This document shows positions 1 to 21,762 of a stretch of 64,000 nucleotides of DNA, piece after piece. The notes below the pieces were generated by a model, which had not been told where the DNA came from, made no database searches, and saw only the letters and a program-made list of their open reading frames with translations. How positions within the stretch are numbered: the first letter of the stretch is position 1; every line of letters begins with the position of its first letter. The translations under genes and the position numbers were made by a program. The stretch covers positions 123,586 to 187,585 of the forward strand of contig VXCM01000743.1 of assembly GCA_014773175.1 (NCBI GenBank), written 5' to 3'. The DNA is from Lucifuga dentata. Lineage: Eukaryota > Chordata > Actinopteri > Ophidiiformes > Bythitidae.

Positions 1-9613
<9,613 letters not shown>

Positions 9614-9616
9614 TTA

Positions 9617-9880
<264 letters not shown>

Positions 9881-9973
9881 TTAAGAGAAAGGTGGGAAGG
9901 ATAAAAGACACTTCCATGAGAGCTTGTAAAGTGCAGCTTAATCTAATAGTTTGCAGCCATGCTGTGTTACGGT

Positions 9974-10214
<241 letters not shown>

Positions 10215-12571
10215 TTACCTCATCAAATCCCATCATCACACAACACATGGTATCAGGAGAGCAAACCAGTAAACAAGCCAGGCTTGTTAGATAGTAAACA
10301 TCTTCTTAATATAGGTTTTATTTCAGTAGAATCAATAAAAATCTGATCTCATAGCGATCAAACAGAACCACATATATAGACAGAACAGTAGTCATGTTAT
10401 CCTTAACAGCCTATTTGTTATGCCTGCAGGGATAATATGTGATAAAACAGCTTCACAACAGCCCACTGGTGACATGTCACACCATGCATTTATGAGCAGA
10501 GACGCTGAATGCATCTTTTATGTGCATGTGACTTTTATCATTCTACTATGTTGCAATACTGTAGCAAAATATTGAAAAAGACTTAAGGCAGGGGAGAACT
10601 GCTGTAGAGGATATGAGGAGGATGCTGAAAATGAAGTGAGGCTGATCTGTGGAGGTGAAGATGAATGAGTGCACACTGCTCACTTTAATCAGCAACAACT
10701 GACAAGTTACAAATATGTCACTGATAGTAAATGCTTACAAGTTGAGTTTGAATAAAGTCGCTAAACACAGGACATGGAGATTAAAACTATACTGTACCCC
10801 TAACCACAAACATGTTGCATTGAATAACTTGTACATTTTGAAGGAGATTCAATGCTGAGTTACTCATAGGAAATGTTTTGAAAGTACGTTTTTGAGAACA
10901 TAAAGACTAGGAGACAGCTGAGATGCTGTGAAATGAGCCAGTAATGTTCTTTTTTGATACATTTAATGCTGAATATCCTTCAGTCCTACTTACAAGAAAA
11001 AGTGGGACTGAAGCAGTGAATTGATAGATATAATCTAAACTGAAACTGAAAACTGAAACTAAAATATTTCTAATTTTTTTCTGCGAAGGTTGTAGATGTC
11101 TTAAAAAAATCCTATGGCTTCTTGTTCCAATAGGGATGTTTGATCAATGCATTCTTGACCCAACCGCTGTGTGAGTGTAGTTCCCAGTTCCACGTTTATT
11201 TCTCAAGTCTATTTTTATATCATCTGTAATCATTTCCCTTCTCAAACTTGTCATATCCCTGCAAATGTCACCACAAAGAAATATAAGCAAGTAATAGGAG
11301 TGTATCTGCTTTTCCTCTGAGCTTATCTATCCTGCTCATGTGAAGACATGACACATGTACAGCAGTCATACCTGAACCGCAGCCATCAGCTGAAGGTGAT
11401 CTCTACATACATATGTAAAATAAAAGCCAGGCATATGGATTTCCTGCCATATGTTTACATTTAGTTTGTATGTCAGGTCACCTTTTTGAAAATGCACACT
11501 AACACACATATACACACACAAACAAAGACCATGAGATGCAGATACAAACACACATACACACGCCATCATATAACATAACCAGTATCAATATCCATAAAGA
11601 AAGCTTCATTCAGTTGCACTTCACATATCTACTCCCTACGGAACAACGGCGACATCGAAGGTGGAGCTAGCGACCAACTCAATTAAGAGAAGGCTCTCTT
11701 CTCCCGCCATTCTCCACCTTCTTCAACACAAGTGTACTCATTTAAAAGTCAACCATAATTAACTTGGAAGAAGGAAGGTTTATCTGAACACTGTCAGCAT
11801 AACAAGAGGGACGGATCCTTATTATTTCATAACCTCCTGCTCCTTCCAACCTGTAGCCTCCATTAATTCATTGCACAAAGCTTTATGCATGCATGAAATA
11901 AACTTGTTTGTTGCCTGTTTTTTCCTCACAGAAAAATCATTTGTGCACCTTAACTCTCATGATAAGTGTGTGTGTGATTGTGCATATGATTTGCTGCCTT
12001 GTCTCATGTTTGTCTATACAGTATTTTGCACTGCTGATAGCGAGTTCCATTTATTTACTGAGTTATACTATTTGTTTTGAATTATCTCTAATGACATATT
12101 CAAATTTATTTTATGCAGTAGATTTCTCTGTTGTGAAGGGTCAATATAGATATGCAATGTAGTTTAAAATGTTTCCATAAATAAAACTAAATCCACCTGC
12201 ACAAATGTTGTTAATGGAGGAAAAAATGAGATACAGAGAGAAATACTTCATATAGAGTGTCAGTACTTTAGAGCAATGCAGCTGCGTCAGTCTAACACCA
12301 TGATTATTTCATTTCAGAGCTTAATGAGAAGCGTGGCATTCGCCAACATGATTTGACCTTAGATCTCCAAATGGATATGCAGCCCTGATAAAAATTTAAA
12401 CATGCTAATTTAGCATTCTTCCAGAACAGACAATTCACTCTCCATGAGATCTTTATAAAACATCATTCGCTATGTTTCCATCACTTTTATCTCAAGAAAA
12501 AAAAAGGCTAGAAAATCTCCATTGCTGAATATCTGACTGTTATTCAGTCTGATATATTTTTAATGTTGTTG

Positions 12572-12609
12572 TTTTTTTTTTTTTTTTTTNTTTTTTTTTT
12601 TTTTTTTTT
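12572..12609. repeat. T-run interrupted by an N
   Basis: Eighteen T, an N at 12590 and nineteen more T. Similar N-broken A or T runs are at 1882-1914, 34749-34783, 50640-50683 and 59221-59254. Confidence 0.93.
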
Positions 12610-14912
12610 AATTTTGGCTCTTTAAAAGATTACAATAATGGCACACTTAAACAGCTGCATTTCTTACTGGGGTAATTCTGAATAAGTCCCTGTCTCAAGG
12701 GCCCAACTGCAATTTTTATACTGGGACTCACAACCTTCCATAACGTGACTTAAACTTCACAGTGAACATCAATAATATTTTATAACTTGACCAGTATTAT
12801 AGCATGTACACATCTCTTTACATATTCTATATGGCAATTGCTTCCTTGTGCCACAGAGAATGGTACGGCCTGATTTTGGATGGATGGATGGAGGACGGAC
12901 AGATGGATGGACAGACAGACATTTTTCTCGTGTTGTCAGCAGTAGTTTGTGTTGAACCCAGAGCAGCGGCACAGTGCAGCACTAAATTAAAGCCCAGAAG
13001 CCACGGCAATGATGCTGATGCAGAAAGCTATAGGTGGCAGTGAAACAGCTAAGAAATCCTCCAGAACACAATGTACAGAAACGGGGAGCACTGAGTGACT
13101 AATGTGAACAAAGCATCTTGCTGTCTCAAATTAAGACAGACACATTCATACAACAGACGTGCACACACACTTGTGCTGATGTTTGTACAGTCCACATCTA
13201 TTGCAGCGAGAGGAACACTGGGGAAATGAAATTGCACATGAATGCTGAGGAACAAAGGGGAGCTTCGTGCATCTCTGCCAAGTAGTCACGGTGTCCGCTG
13301 ATCTGGCTGTTGTGGGCTCCCACATTACCCCCCCCCTCANAACCCCCCTAAAGGGCCCCACCCTTGGCCCTCATGCATAAAACATGTTTTCTGTAAGAGG
13401 CCCACACCCCTGCCACTATCAACACACTCAGAAACGGACACAACTGGAAAATCACAATAGGGTTACGGAGACAAACACACAGAGAATCAGAGAAAGTTAA
13501 GTATCACGCTGGCTGTAAAGGAAAACAGCAATTCATTGTCTGTGTGGTGCATATGGCTGTTAATGTTAGACAGGTAGCAGAGACAATCTTAAAAAAAACC
13601 AAAAAAAACAGCATTACACATGCAAACGCTGCTGGTCCCCCTCAACATGGCAGCAGACAGTCATGCAAGACACAATGGGGCACTCTCATCCCAACAAACA
13701 GCTCCAACATACTTGTTTTTCAATTGTCTTTTGTGTTCATCATTTGCTAAGTGTTGACAGACACTCACGTATGATTAAAGACTGTCTACTACCAGCATGG
13801 TGCTGCTAGTTTACATGGAGCAAGTCTAATTACGACAATAAGGCTGCGAGGGTTGGGGTGCATACTAAAAAGAAATCCATGCACAAATGCACAGGGGGGA
13901 GATGACTCCTTGAGCATATGTTTGACGGTTTCTCAGTGACAACCACAACAGAAGAATGAATAAGTGAGTAATATGAGGGAAGGTCAGAGACAGGGAATGT
14001 GAAGCGTGGTGATTTAGATGAGTTGTTAAACAATAAATCTGGTCTTGTCTAAGCTCTGGTCATCTAATACCAGCCAACAAGTGAGCTGCACTGCACTGCT
14101 GGTTTGTTTGTTTCACAATTTGCGACCAAGTAGTTAAAAACAGACTGAAACTGGAAGAAATTAAGCTAAAAGCTGTTTTTCTCAAGCTTGACCTGGATCT
14201 TACACACAAGTAATAAAATATGAATGCAGTGCAGCCAATGACAAGATAAAATGGCAGTCGACATGGGACATCCCCCCTTCTTAAATTCCATGCTACTACT
14301 CAAGTACAACAGAAATTTAAGCTAATGGACTCTGTTCTTTTCATATGAGCAATTCAGATTTAATGATTTATTATCTAATGAAGTATTTGAATGAGGCATT
14401 GCTGATTTATTATTATTTTTGGCTAATCACACCAAAGTAATGATGCATCTCTGCACTGCTCAGTTAAACACACACACGCACACACACACACACACAGGAC
14501 TAAAGAAGAATCAACAGCATAATTAAAACCTCAAACTGTGTCTTTGGTAACTGTCCCTGCAGCCATTTCCATGTTTTTTTACACACTTGTAGTCACGTGG
14601 ATGTTTTTTTCCCGCACTGGGGGTGATTCATTGATATGACAAAGGTAATGATGCAGCAGAGGGACATCCTACAGCACCACTCAAACCTCCAGCTATGGCG
14701 TGAAGCTTCACTGAGCGCTCATGTTATAATGTCATCGCCCTCCCTCATATCTCCCCTCGCCTCCAGGCCCCTGTCCCATAGATTTTAACCATTTGCTCAG
14801 CTTTTCATCATACCCCTCCCAGCCGCACCAGCTCACCCACCCCCCCATGAGTCCTCTCAAGCCTGTGACATCATTAAGCACGTTGTTCAAGCAGTGGTGG
14901 TGATGACTGCCA

Positions 14913-15483
14913 TCAGAATCAGAATCAGAATCAGAATCAGAATCAGACTTTATTGTCATTGTACTAGTACAACGAGATTAGAGCTTTGCCTTAAAGTGCA
15001 GGACCACATGAAATATAACATACATTGTAAAGTGCATAAAGTGAAAACTAATAATAATAATAATAAATATCGCTCTGTCAGCAGGGAGTAGGATTGGTGT
15101 ATGTTGCATTCAACAAGGAAATGGCTCTGGGGATGGAACTGTTTTTGAGTCTGGTAGTCCTGGACTTGATGCACCTGTAGCGCCTCCCAGAGGGCAGCAG
15201 GTCAAACAGATGATGACTCGGGTGCGATCTATCCTTGACAATATTCCTCACTCTAGTGAGGCAGCGGGAGTTGTAGATGTCTTCCAAGGTGGGGAGAGGG
15301 TGACCAACAATTTTCTGTGCTGTCTTTACTACCCTCTGCAGCCTCTTCCTGTCTGCTTCAGTGCAGCTGGTGTACCACACAGAAATGCAGTACGTCAGCA
15401 GGCTCTCAATGCAGGATCTATAGAAGGTCTCCAGCAGCTTACCATCCAAGTTGTTTTTCCTGAGTATCCTCAGGAAGTGAAGC
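14913..15483 (-). mobile_element. Truncated LINE (L2/CR1-like non-LTR retrotransposon), 3' end
   Basis: The minus strand carries the C-terminal end of a LINE ORF2 from the gap edge at 15483 to a stop at 15078. Motifs include SLLTYCISVWYTSC, DRKRLQRVVKTAQKIVG and DLLPSGRRYR, all typical of the region after the reverse transcriptase in fish L2/CR1-like elements. A 3' untranslated stretch follows, then five tandem copies of a CTGATT-type hexamer at about 14919-14948, the short-repeat tail usual for these elements. The frame from the gap to the stop is unbroken, so the copy may be fairly young. Everything upstream is lost in the assembly gap; 5' truncation is usual for LINEs. Confidence 0.85.
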
Positions 15484-16053
15484 NNNNNNNNNNNNNNNNN
15501 NNNNNNNNNNNNNNNNNNNNNNNNNNNNNNNNNNNNNNNNNNNNNNNNNNNNNNNNNNNNNNNNNNNNNNNNNNNNNNNNNNNNNNNNNNNNNNNNNNNN
15601 NNNNNNNNNNNNNNNNNNNNNNNNNNNNNNNNNNNNNNNNNNNNNNNNNNNNNNNNNNNNNNNNNNNNNNNNNNNNNNNNNNNNNNNNNNNNNNNNNNNN
15701 NNNNNNNNNNNNNNNNNNNNNNNNNNNNNNNNNNNNNNNNNNNNNNNNNNNNNNNNNNNNNNNNNNNNNNNNNNNNNNNNNNNNNNNNNNNNNNNNNNNN
15801 NNNNNNNNNNNNNNNNNNNNNNNNNNNNNNNNNNNNNNNNNNNNNNNNNNNNNNNNNNNNNNNNNNNNNNNNNNNNNNNNNNNNNNNNNNNNNNNNNNNN
15901 NNNNNNNNNNNNNNNNNNNNNNNNNNNNNNNNNNNNNNNNNNNNNNNNNNNNNNNNNNNNNNNNNNNNNNNNNNNNNNNNNNNNNNNNNNNNNNNNNNNN
16001 NNNNNNNNNNNNNNNNNNNNNNNNNNNNNNNNNNNNNNNNNNNNNNNNNNNNN
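15484..16053. other. Assembly gap of 570 Ns
   Basis: This is a scaffold gap directly abutting the LINE ORF. Its length is probably an estimate. The missing sequence probably includes more of the LINE. A C-run follows immediately at 16054. Confidence 0.98.
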
Positions 16054-17409
16054 CCCCCCCACCTCAGTAAACCAGTAAAATAGAGATGAGGCCCATAAAT
16101 AATGGAGATGGTGTACAATGCTATTCCAGCGTGGAGAGCCCACACTTCAACAGCCTTTAAATAGGCATCCCTGAAATAGCAGGCTCTGTGCCGGGACCCT
16201 AGAGATGGCATTTTAATGCAGATGTGCTATTTTATTGGATCCCTGTCCCACTAGAACCCCCCTCTACCCCACCAAAACCTCTCTGTGCGTCAAAGCTTGG
16301 GCACTCCAGTGATCAATCTGAAGGTTCTTTATGCGTGATGCTTATCAACGAAAGGAAAGGCTGTACGTGCTGTAGTGTGTTTTCCTCTGACACACACTCA
16401 TTCCCCTCCTTTAACGCTTTGGCACATTGACACCATCCCACGTCAGAACCTCTACAAGCAAAAGCAGCAGTTGACTGTACATCTGCACTAACACAGGAGG
16501 ACGGGATCATTTTCAGATTCAAATGTTGCATGAGGACAGTAGAGCTCAGGAAGCAGAGCCTATATTAAAAGCTCCCAAGCCAATATACCTACAATATGGG
16601 CCATACAGCAAGACCTTAGCACCATGTTTCCTCATTTATTTTTTATGACTTCCCTTGTGCAAAGAATGGCAATTTAATAGCAATTCTTGACCTTACTTTA
16701 TTGTTGTTGGAGTTTATTATCATTGATTTTTTATTTATTTATTTATTTATTTTGCTGTTGGTCATTTGTAGCACAAATGATTTCTAATACCTTCCATCCA
16801 TCTCACTAACAAGTTTTTAAAAATTACAAAAACACCAAGATGTGAGGTTTCGTTATGCCACAAAGTCACAGCTCGCATGGATCAGCTAACTGTCAGCAAA
16901 GGATGTCTTTGCAAAGCACGTATGCGGTTATTCTTACATATTGACCTTCCCTTTCCCACAGCTGAACATGAATTTTCCTCTCACATTACCAAATTATTTT
17001 GACTGGAATTTGATTGTCTTTTCTGCTCGCATTGCAGCTTGTTTGCATCAGACCAACGGCTTGTTTGTCGTTGGTTTGACTGTTCTTAGTCTCTTGTGCT
17101 AATCAATACTGTAATGGTTGTGTGCACTAAGTTAAATATAGTAAGATTGATGGATGTTATTAAGTTTGTCTGGAGGAGTTGAAGGCAGCAGCTTTGCTAC
17201 AACACATTTTACAAAAATGACAAACATGGTGGGAATTCATCTTTGCTGGGTGCATATGTGCAATTGAATGAAGCCTAGTAGTTTTTATAAGACCTAAGAA
17301 GAATGGATGTGACACTTGATAATTGAGTTGTATTTTAAATACAGTTTCTGATGTAGATCAGTGGTCTGATGTAAACACCTGCACAGTCACATTGATAGTT
17401 CATTTCTAT

Positions 17410-17590
17410 TCTTATTTGTATTATTATTATGTTACTTTAGATTATATTACTGTTAGATTGCTTCTTTTAAATGTTTTAATTAATTCTATTTTTGCTTATC
17501 AATTTTTGTATTTTAAAATTGTGGTCCCCAGGAAGATTAGCGACCACTGAGGCGGAAGCTAATGGGAACCAATAAACAATAAAGACAATG
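17410..17590 (+). mobile_element. Retroposon 3' end (teleost LINE tail-like)
   Basis: The segment ends with GGTCCCCAGGAAGATTAG, then a small palindrome (TTAGCGACCACTGAGGCGGAAGCTAA), TGGGAACC and AATAAACAATAAA. I recognise this layout from the 3' ends of widespread LINE copies in spiny-rayed fish, which read CCCCAGGAAGA..AGCTAATGGGGATCC..AATAAA. No coding remnant is visible upstream, so it is a short 5'-truncated copy. The exact family is not assigned. Confidence 0.55.
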
Positions 17591-18591
17591 AATTTTATAC
17601 TTTAGATATATGTTTTATCTTTCAGTTTTATGCTGAGTTAGATAGAGAGATTGGATAGGTCAATACTGATATTCATATAATCTTAATATATTCAATGTGT
17701 GACATGTAGGGTTTCTTAAAGTCCAAAGTAAAAAGTGTCATCTTAAAAACAGGGTCAGGTTAGTAAGAAGCTAAATTTAGGGTTTGGGTTACATAAACTA
17801 GAGATGCACAAGCAGACAACAAATTATTTAAGATGTAAGTTAGGCGCCTGTAGTTATTTCATGTTATCAAAATGAATTGTTGTAGACTTTGTGTCACATT
17901 CTTAATGTTTGCAAAGAATTAAAATACAGAATCTCATTCTGAATGAATGGATACTAACACTTGATGTAGTTCAGATAATGGAAAACTGTACTGTGGAACT
18001 GACCGATTACATTTGATTAGGTAAGCACTTAAATATGCTGTTTCCAATTTCTATACATATGAAGACCACTTAGTATATTTACATGCATGTTAAAACTTCC
18101 ATTATCATCAGATTAAGGCAAACAGATGATTTTTTTTCAAACTTTTCAAACCTCATACTCTAATTGAGTAAATGTCACTTGTATATATTTAGCAAAAGGC
18201 AGAATCCTATTAATAGCATCTTTTGATAGAGTTTATTCACATTTTTTGCCTCAATCGCAGCACAGAACAAAAATCCAGCTATAGTGCATGTAACAATAAT
18301 GACTGAACACAAATGGTGTCATCTGATTAGAAATTCCATATTTCTGTAAACCAGTCAATATCTTAACAAAATTGGAAGTGTTTTAGTATTCATTGCAAAC
18401 AAGACAGTCAAGGCTGAATGAATGCAGTATGACGAGAAAAAATATAAACAGTAAATATATAAATTTGAAGTTGTCATTTGTTCATTTGGGTCTCAAACTG
18501 TCTTGCAGAATGTCACAGGAGACAAGATAAAAACACCAAGATAAAAGCTTTTTTTTTGTATAAAGAGCCATAGCCCTCTCTGCCTGGTTGT

Positions 18592-18625
18592 CCCCCCCCC
18601 ACACACACACACACACACACCCCCC
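18592..18625. repeat. C-run, (AC)n, C-run compound repeat
   Basis: A short AC repeat lies between two C-rich runs, ahead of a GC-richer, pyrimidine-rich stretch to about 18835. Confidence 0.9.
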
Positions 18626-19505
18626 AGGGACAAAGAGTGGGCCTCCCTGGTGCCCTGCACGGTGCCTGTGCCTCCGTCACATCACACCCCCTACTCCAGC
18701 CCCTACACTCCTTAACTACCTCAAGCCCTTTCCATTACACACCACGCCCCATCACCTCTCTGGCCTCTGTTCCTCCTACTCCAGCACCCCCCGTCCCTGC
18801 ACTCCCGCCTTGCCCCTGTAGCCCAAATCTCTGCTCTTAGCTACATACACTCACATCAGCATGCAGACCCTAATTAAAGAGAGGCCCATTAAAGCACAAC
18901 AGATGCTGAAAATTAAAGGATTATTTAAATGACTCCCAGCAATGGCTTGGGTAAGATTAGAGGTGGGGTAAGAAAGAAAATAAAGCGATAGAGAAGGATG
19001 AGACAGAAAGAACTGTTAAAATAACAGATAAACCACTGTAAAAAAAAAAAAAAAAAAAAAAAAAGCACTTGATTTGCAATTAACTTGTCGTTATTTACAT
19101 TATTGGTGCCACCATTGTTTATACTGTGTCTTCTTTAATAATTAAAAAAAAAGTATTTGTGCATATAGGAAACCAACCAACAAAGAAGAGATTTGTGATA
19201 TGAGAGACAAAAAAGAACATGTCCTTTGTATCATTTAAGGACTAATGGCATAAAACTGTGCGCTCATTAAACAACTTCGATCATTCTTTTATAAGTAAGA
19301 GAAAGAAAGAAAGATTCGACCTTCTTCACTGAGTGTGTTTTTCTGCACAGACAATCACACCATCTAGTTTACTTAAGGCTTTTTAGGTGCTCTGGGAGTC
19401 ATTATATTAGAGAAGACTGAAGTAACTGTAAATATACAACCTAGCATGTTCAATCTCATTGTTATTTTGTGTCTCAGAGGGATTTTCCCTGTGTATTTTC
19501 ACAGA

Positions 19506-19869
19506 CAGCAGTGGAAAACAATATTCAATTACAATTAAAAGTCCTGCATTCAATTTTTGTAAAGTATTAGCAGCAAAATGTACTTAGTAATTAAAAGTAA
19601 AATACTCATAAAGAATATGTAAAAGTGCACATGAACACAAACATAGTATAATATAATATTCCATTGGGTGAAAAAATTCTCCCGTGCTGGGGATGTTGGT
19701 ACTTTCAGGTCTGTTAAAAAAAATAAATAAATAAATATCTCTCTCTTTAAATCTCAAAGAAAGTACAGCTCACAAAGTACTCCTGAAAATACTCAAATAA
19801 AACACAAGTGCCTCAAAAACAGAAACTGAACTTAAATACCACCTTGAGTAAATGTGCTCTCCACCTCTG
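19506..19869. mobile_element. Small non-autonomous DNA transposon (CAGTGGTGGAAA-type ends)
   Basis: It starts CAGCAGTGGAAA and ends TCTCCACCTCTG, an imperfect inverted pair, and contains blocks reading AAAATGTACTTAGTA and TTGAGTAAATGTGCT. These are the ends and internal repeats of a common teleost element whose consensus, as I remember it, begins CAGTGGTGGAAAGTACTCAGATCC and ends AAGTACTTTCCACCACTG. The flanking 8-mers TTCACAGA and CTCAGACA agree at 5 of 8 positions, so any target duplication is weak. It is related to 41483-42101. Confidence 0.55.
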
Positions 19870-20566
19870 CTCAGACATCCACAACCACCTTTAGCACCGA
19901 CAAGCACATGGGGGTCAGGTTTGACTGGAATTCTCCAGGTTGATACAGTAAGAGATATCTCAGTGGTGAGAGAAAAGCTGTGAGTGGTTTTATGGATAAT
20001 ATGATGGTATGTTCAGATGTTGTCTGGCTACCAACTGAACACCTCTGGTGGTCTCAGATCTATTAAGCTTAAGAAAGCAACGCCTTCGCTACCATTATCT
20101 ATGGGGTAATAGTTTTTCATTTCTGGTTCCTCTGCTCTCGGGATACATTTCCAGTGCTACTTTGATTCAAGAGGGAGATAAAGAGGATTTGAGGACATAA
20201 ACATCTCTGAATGAACAAAATCTCCCATTAGTTGAGCTGGGAATCCTCTACTCCAAAGAATTTGATCTCCTTCTATCATGTCTCCTCCCTCTTTGTCCTT
20301 CTGCCAGTTTTCGACCATATCACCAACCATAGATCCAAATGCATTGAGGCTCACTCTTAAAATCATTGCCTTAGTTTCATAGCCTGGTGATCTCCCATCA
20401 TCCTCTGCTCTTCCTCTTTCACTGTAACTGGTGAAGTATTGGAGAGAATATCTGTTAAGCTAATGATTTTTTTTCCTCTCTTGAGCAAACAGCTTTCCTT
20501 AAGGGTCTGGTTAAGTTAATTTAGTTAAGAGGAAGAAACTCCTCTACTTTGCTCGTTCTTTCGTTT

Positions 20567-20614
20567 ACTCACTCACTCACTCACTCACTCACTCACTCAC
20601 TCACTCACTCACTC
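20567..20614. repeat. (ACTC)12 tetranucleotide repeat
   Basis: Twelve uninterrupted ACTC units in igdcc3 intron 2, likely a polymorphic marker. Confidence 0.95.
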
Positions 20615-21321
20615 AGTATCAATCCAGTAATCCACGTACAGGTAATTACTTCATTTTGTAATGTTTTTCATATTCTTTCCACTGCGTCATCTACTCATCC
20701 GTTGTAATTTTTCAGTAGCATCAAGCATTCAAGTGTTAGGGGCCAATGCGCCATGAGAATATTTTGACAATGTGTTCATTTTCACACCTTTTCATTGCTG
20801 GGAAGAACAAACCTTGACGATTCCATTTTCTACTGCCCAGAGGCCACATATCTAATTAATATCACCAATACTTTAGGATGCAACTGCCTATATTATACAA
20901 ATGAAATGCCTTACCATTATATATGATTGTATATCTATATGAATTATGTGCAGCCTGTGAGTCACCACATTCATTGTATATGCACAAAAGAGACACTTTA
21001 CAACTGCTTGATCCTTGTCTTTTCCTTTCTTAGTGTTGCAGAATTTTAAATATCTGAAAACATATAGAGACATCTGGAGTAAAATAACGTTTATATTCAA
21101 ATGGAAATGCCATTAAATACGTCTTTGGCACATCCCTGCCTCTTGCTTTATGAGGCCAGAAATAAGCAATGTTTGCAGCCAGCAGAAGCTCTGAATAACA
21201 ACTAGGATGGACATTTGGCATCACAATTCTCCTCAGTCTAACACTCATTACTTCCCCCTCATTAGAGGACAACTGTTGGTTTGGGAGGCCATTCTGAGGA
21301 GTCCAGGATGGATCTTTTCCA

Positions 21322-21354
<33 letters not shown>

Positions 21355-21680
21355 ATCTCTCCTTTGTGCTGCAGTGTCTTGTGTATAGATAATTGGTGGA
21401 GGGAACGCTCTCTTAAAGTGTGGAGAATTTTCTGAAATTAAGATATGCAGGTGACGTGTGTGTTCCTCTCAGAGTTTAGAATGTACTCTTGACTATGAAT
21501 CTGTCAGTGATGTTGGAGGGGGTCTGAGTCAGGGGTAGATGGATGACCCCACATCTGGCACTCCCACGGGACATCTGAAAGACGTAGGGCGGGACAGCCC
21601 CATGCGCTCCACTGCATCTCACAGCACCCTGAAAAACTAGATTCCCAAATGGATGAAATGGCCGTATAAATCTCAACCAC

Positions 21681-21725
<45 letters not shown>

Positions 21726-21729
21726 ACAN

Positions 21730-21758
<29 letters not shown>
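21681..21758. repeat. (CT)n(CA)n compound microsatellite with an N
   Basis: Ten CT units are followed by CA units interrupted by an N at 21729. Confidence 0.93.

Positions 21759-21762
<4 letters not shown>

Noticed and set aside
15210..16070. Long open frames on both strands over the gap
   Set aside because: They are created by the run of Ns. Only the LINE frame left of 15484 has real codons.
20567..20614. Regular direct repeats as a CRISPR-like array
   Set aside because: It is an uninterrupted tetranucleotide microsatellite in a vertebrate intron with no spacers.
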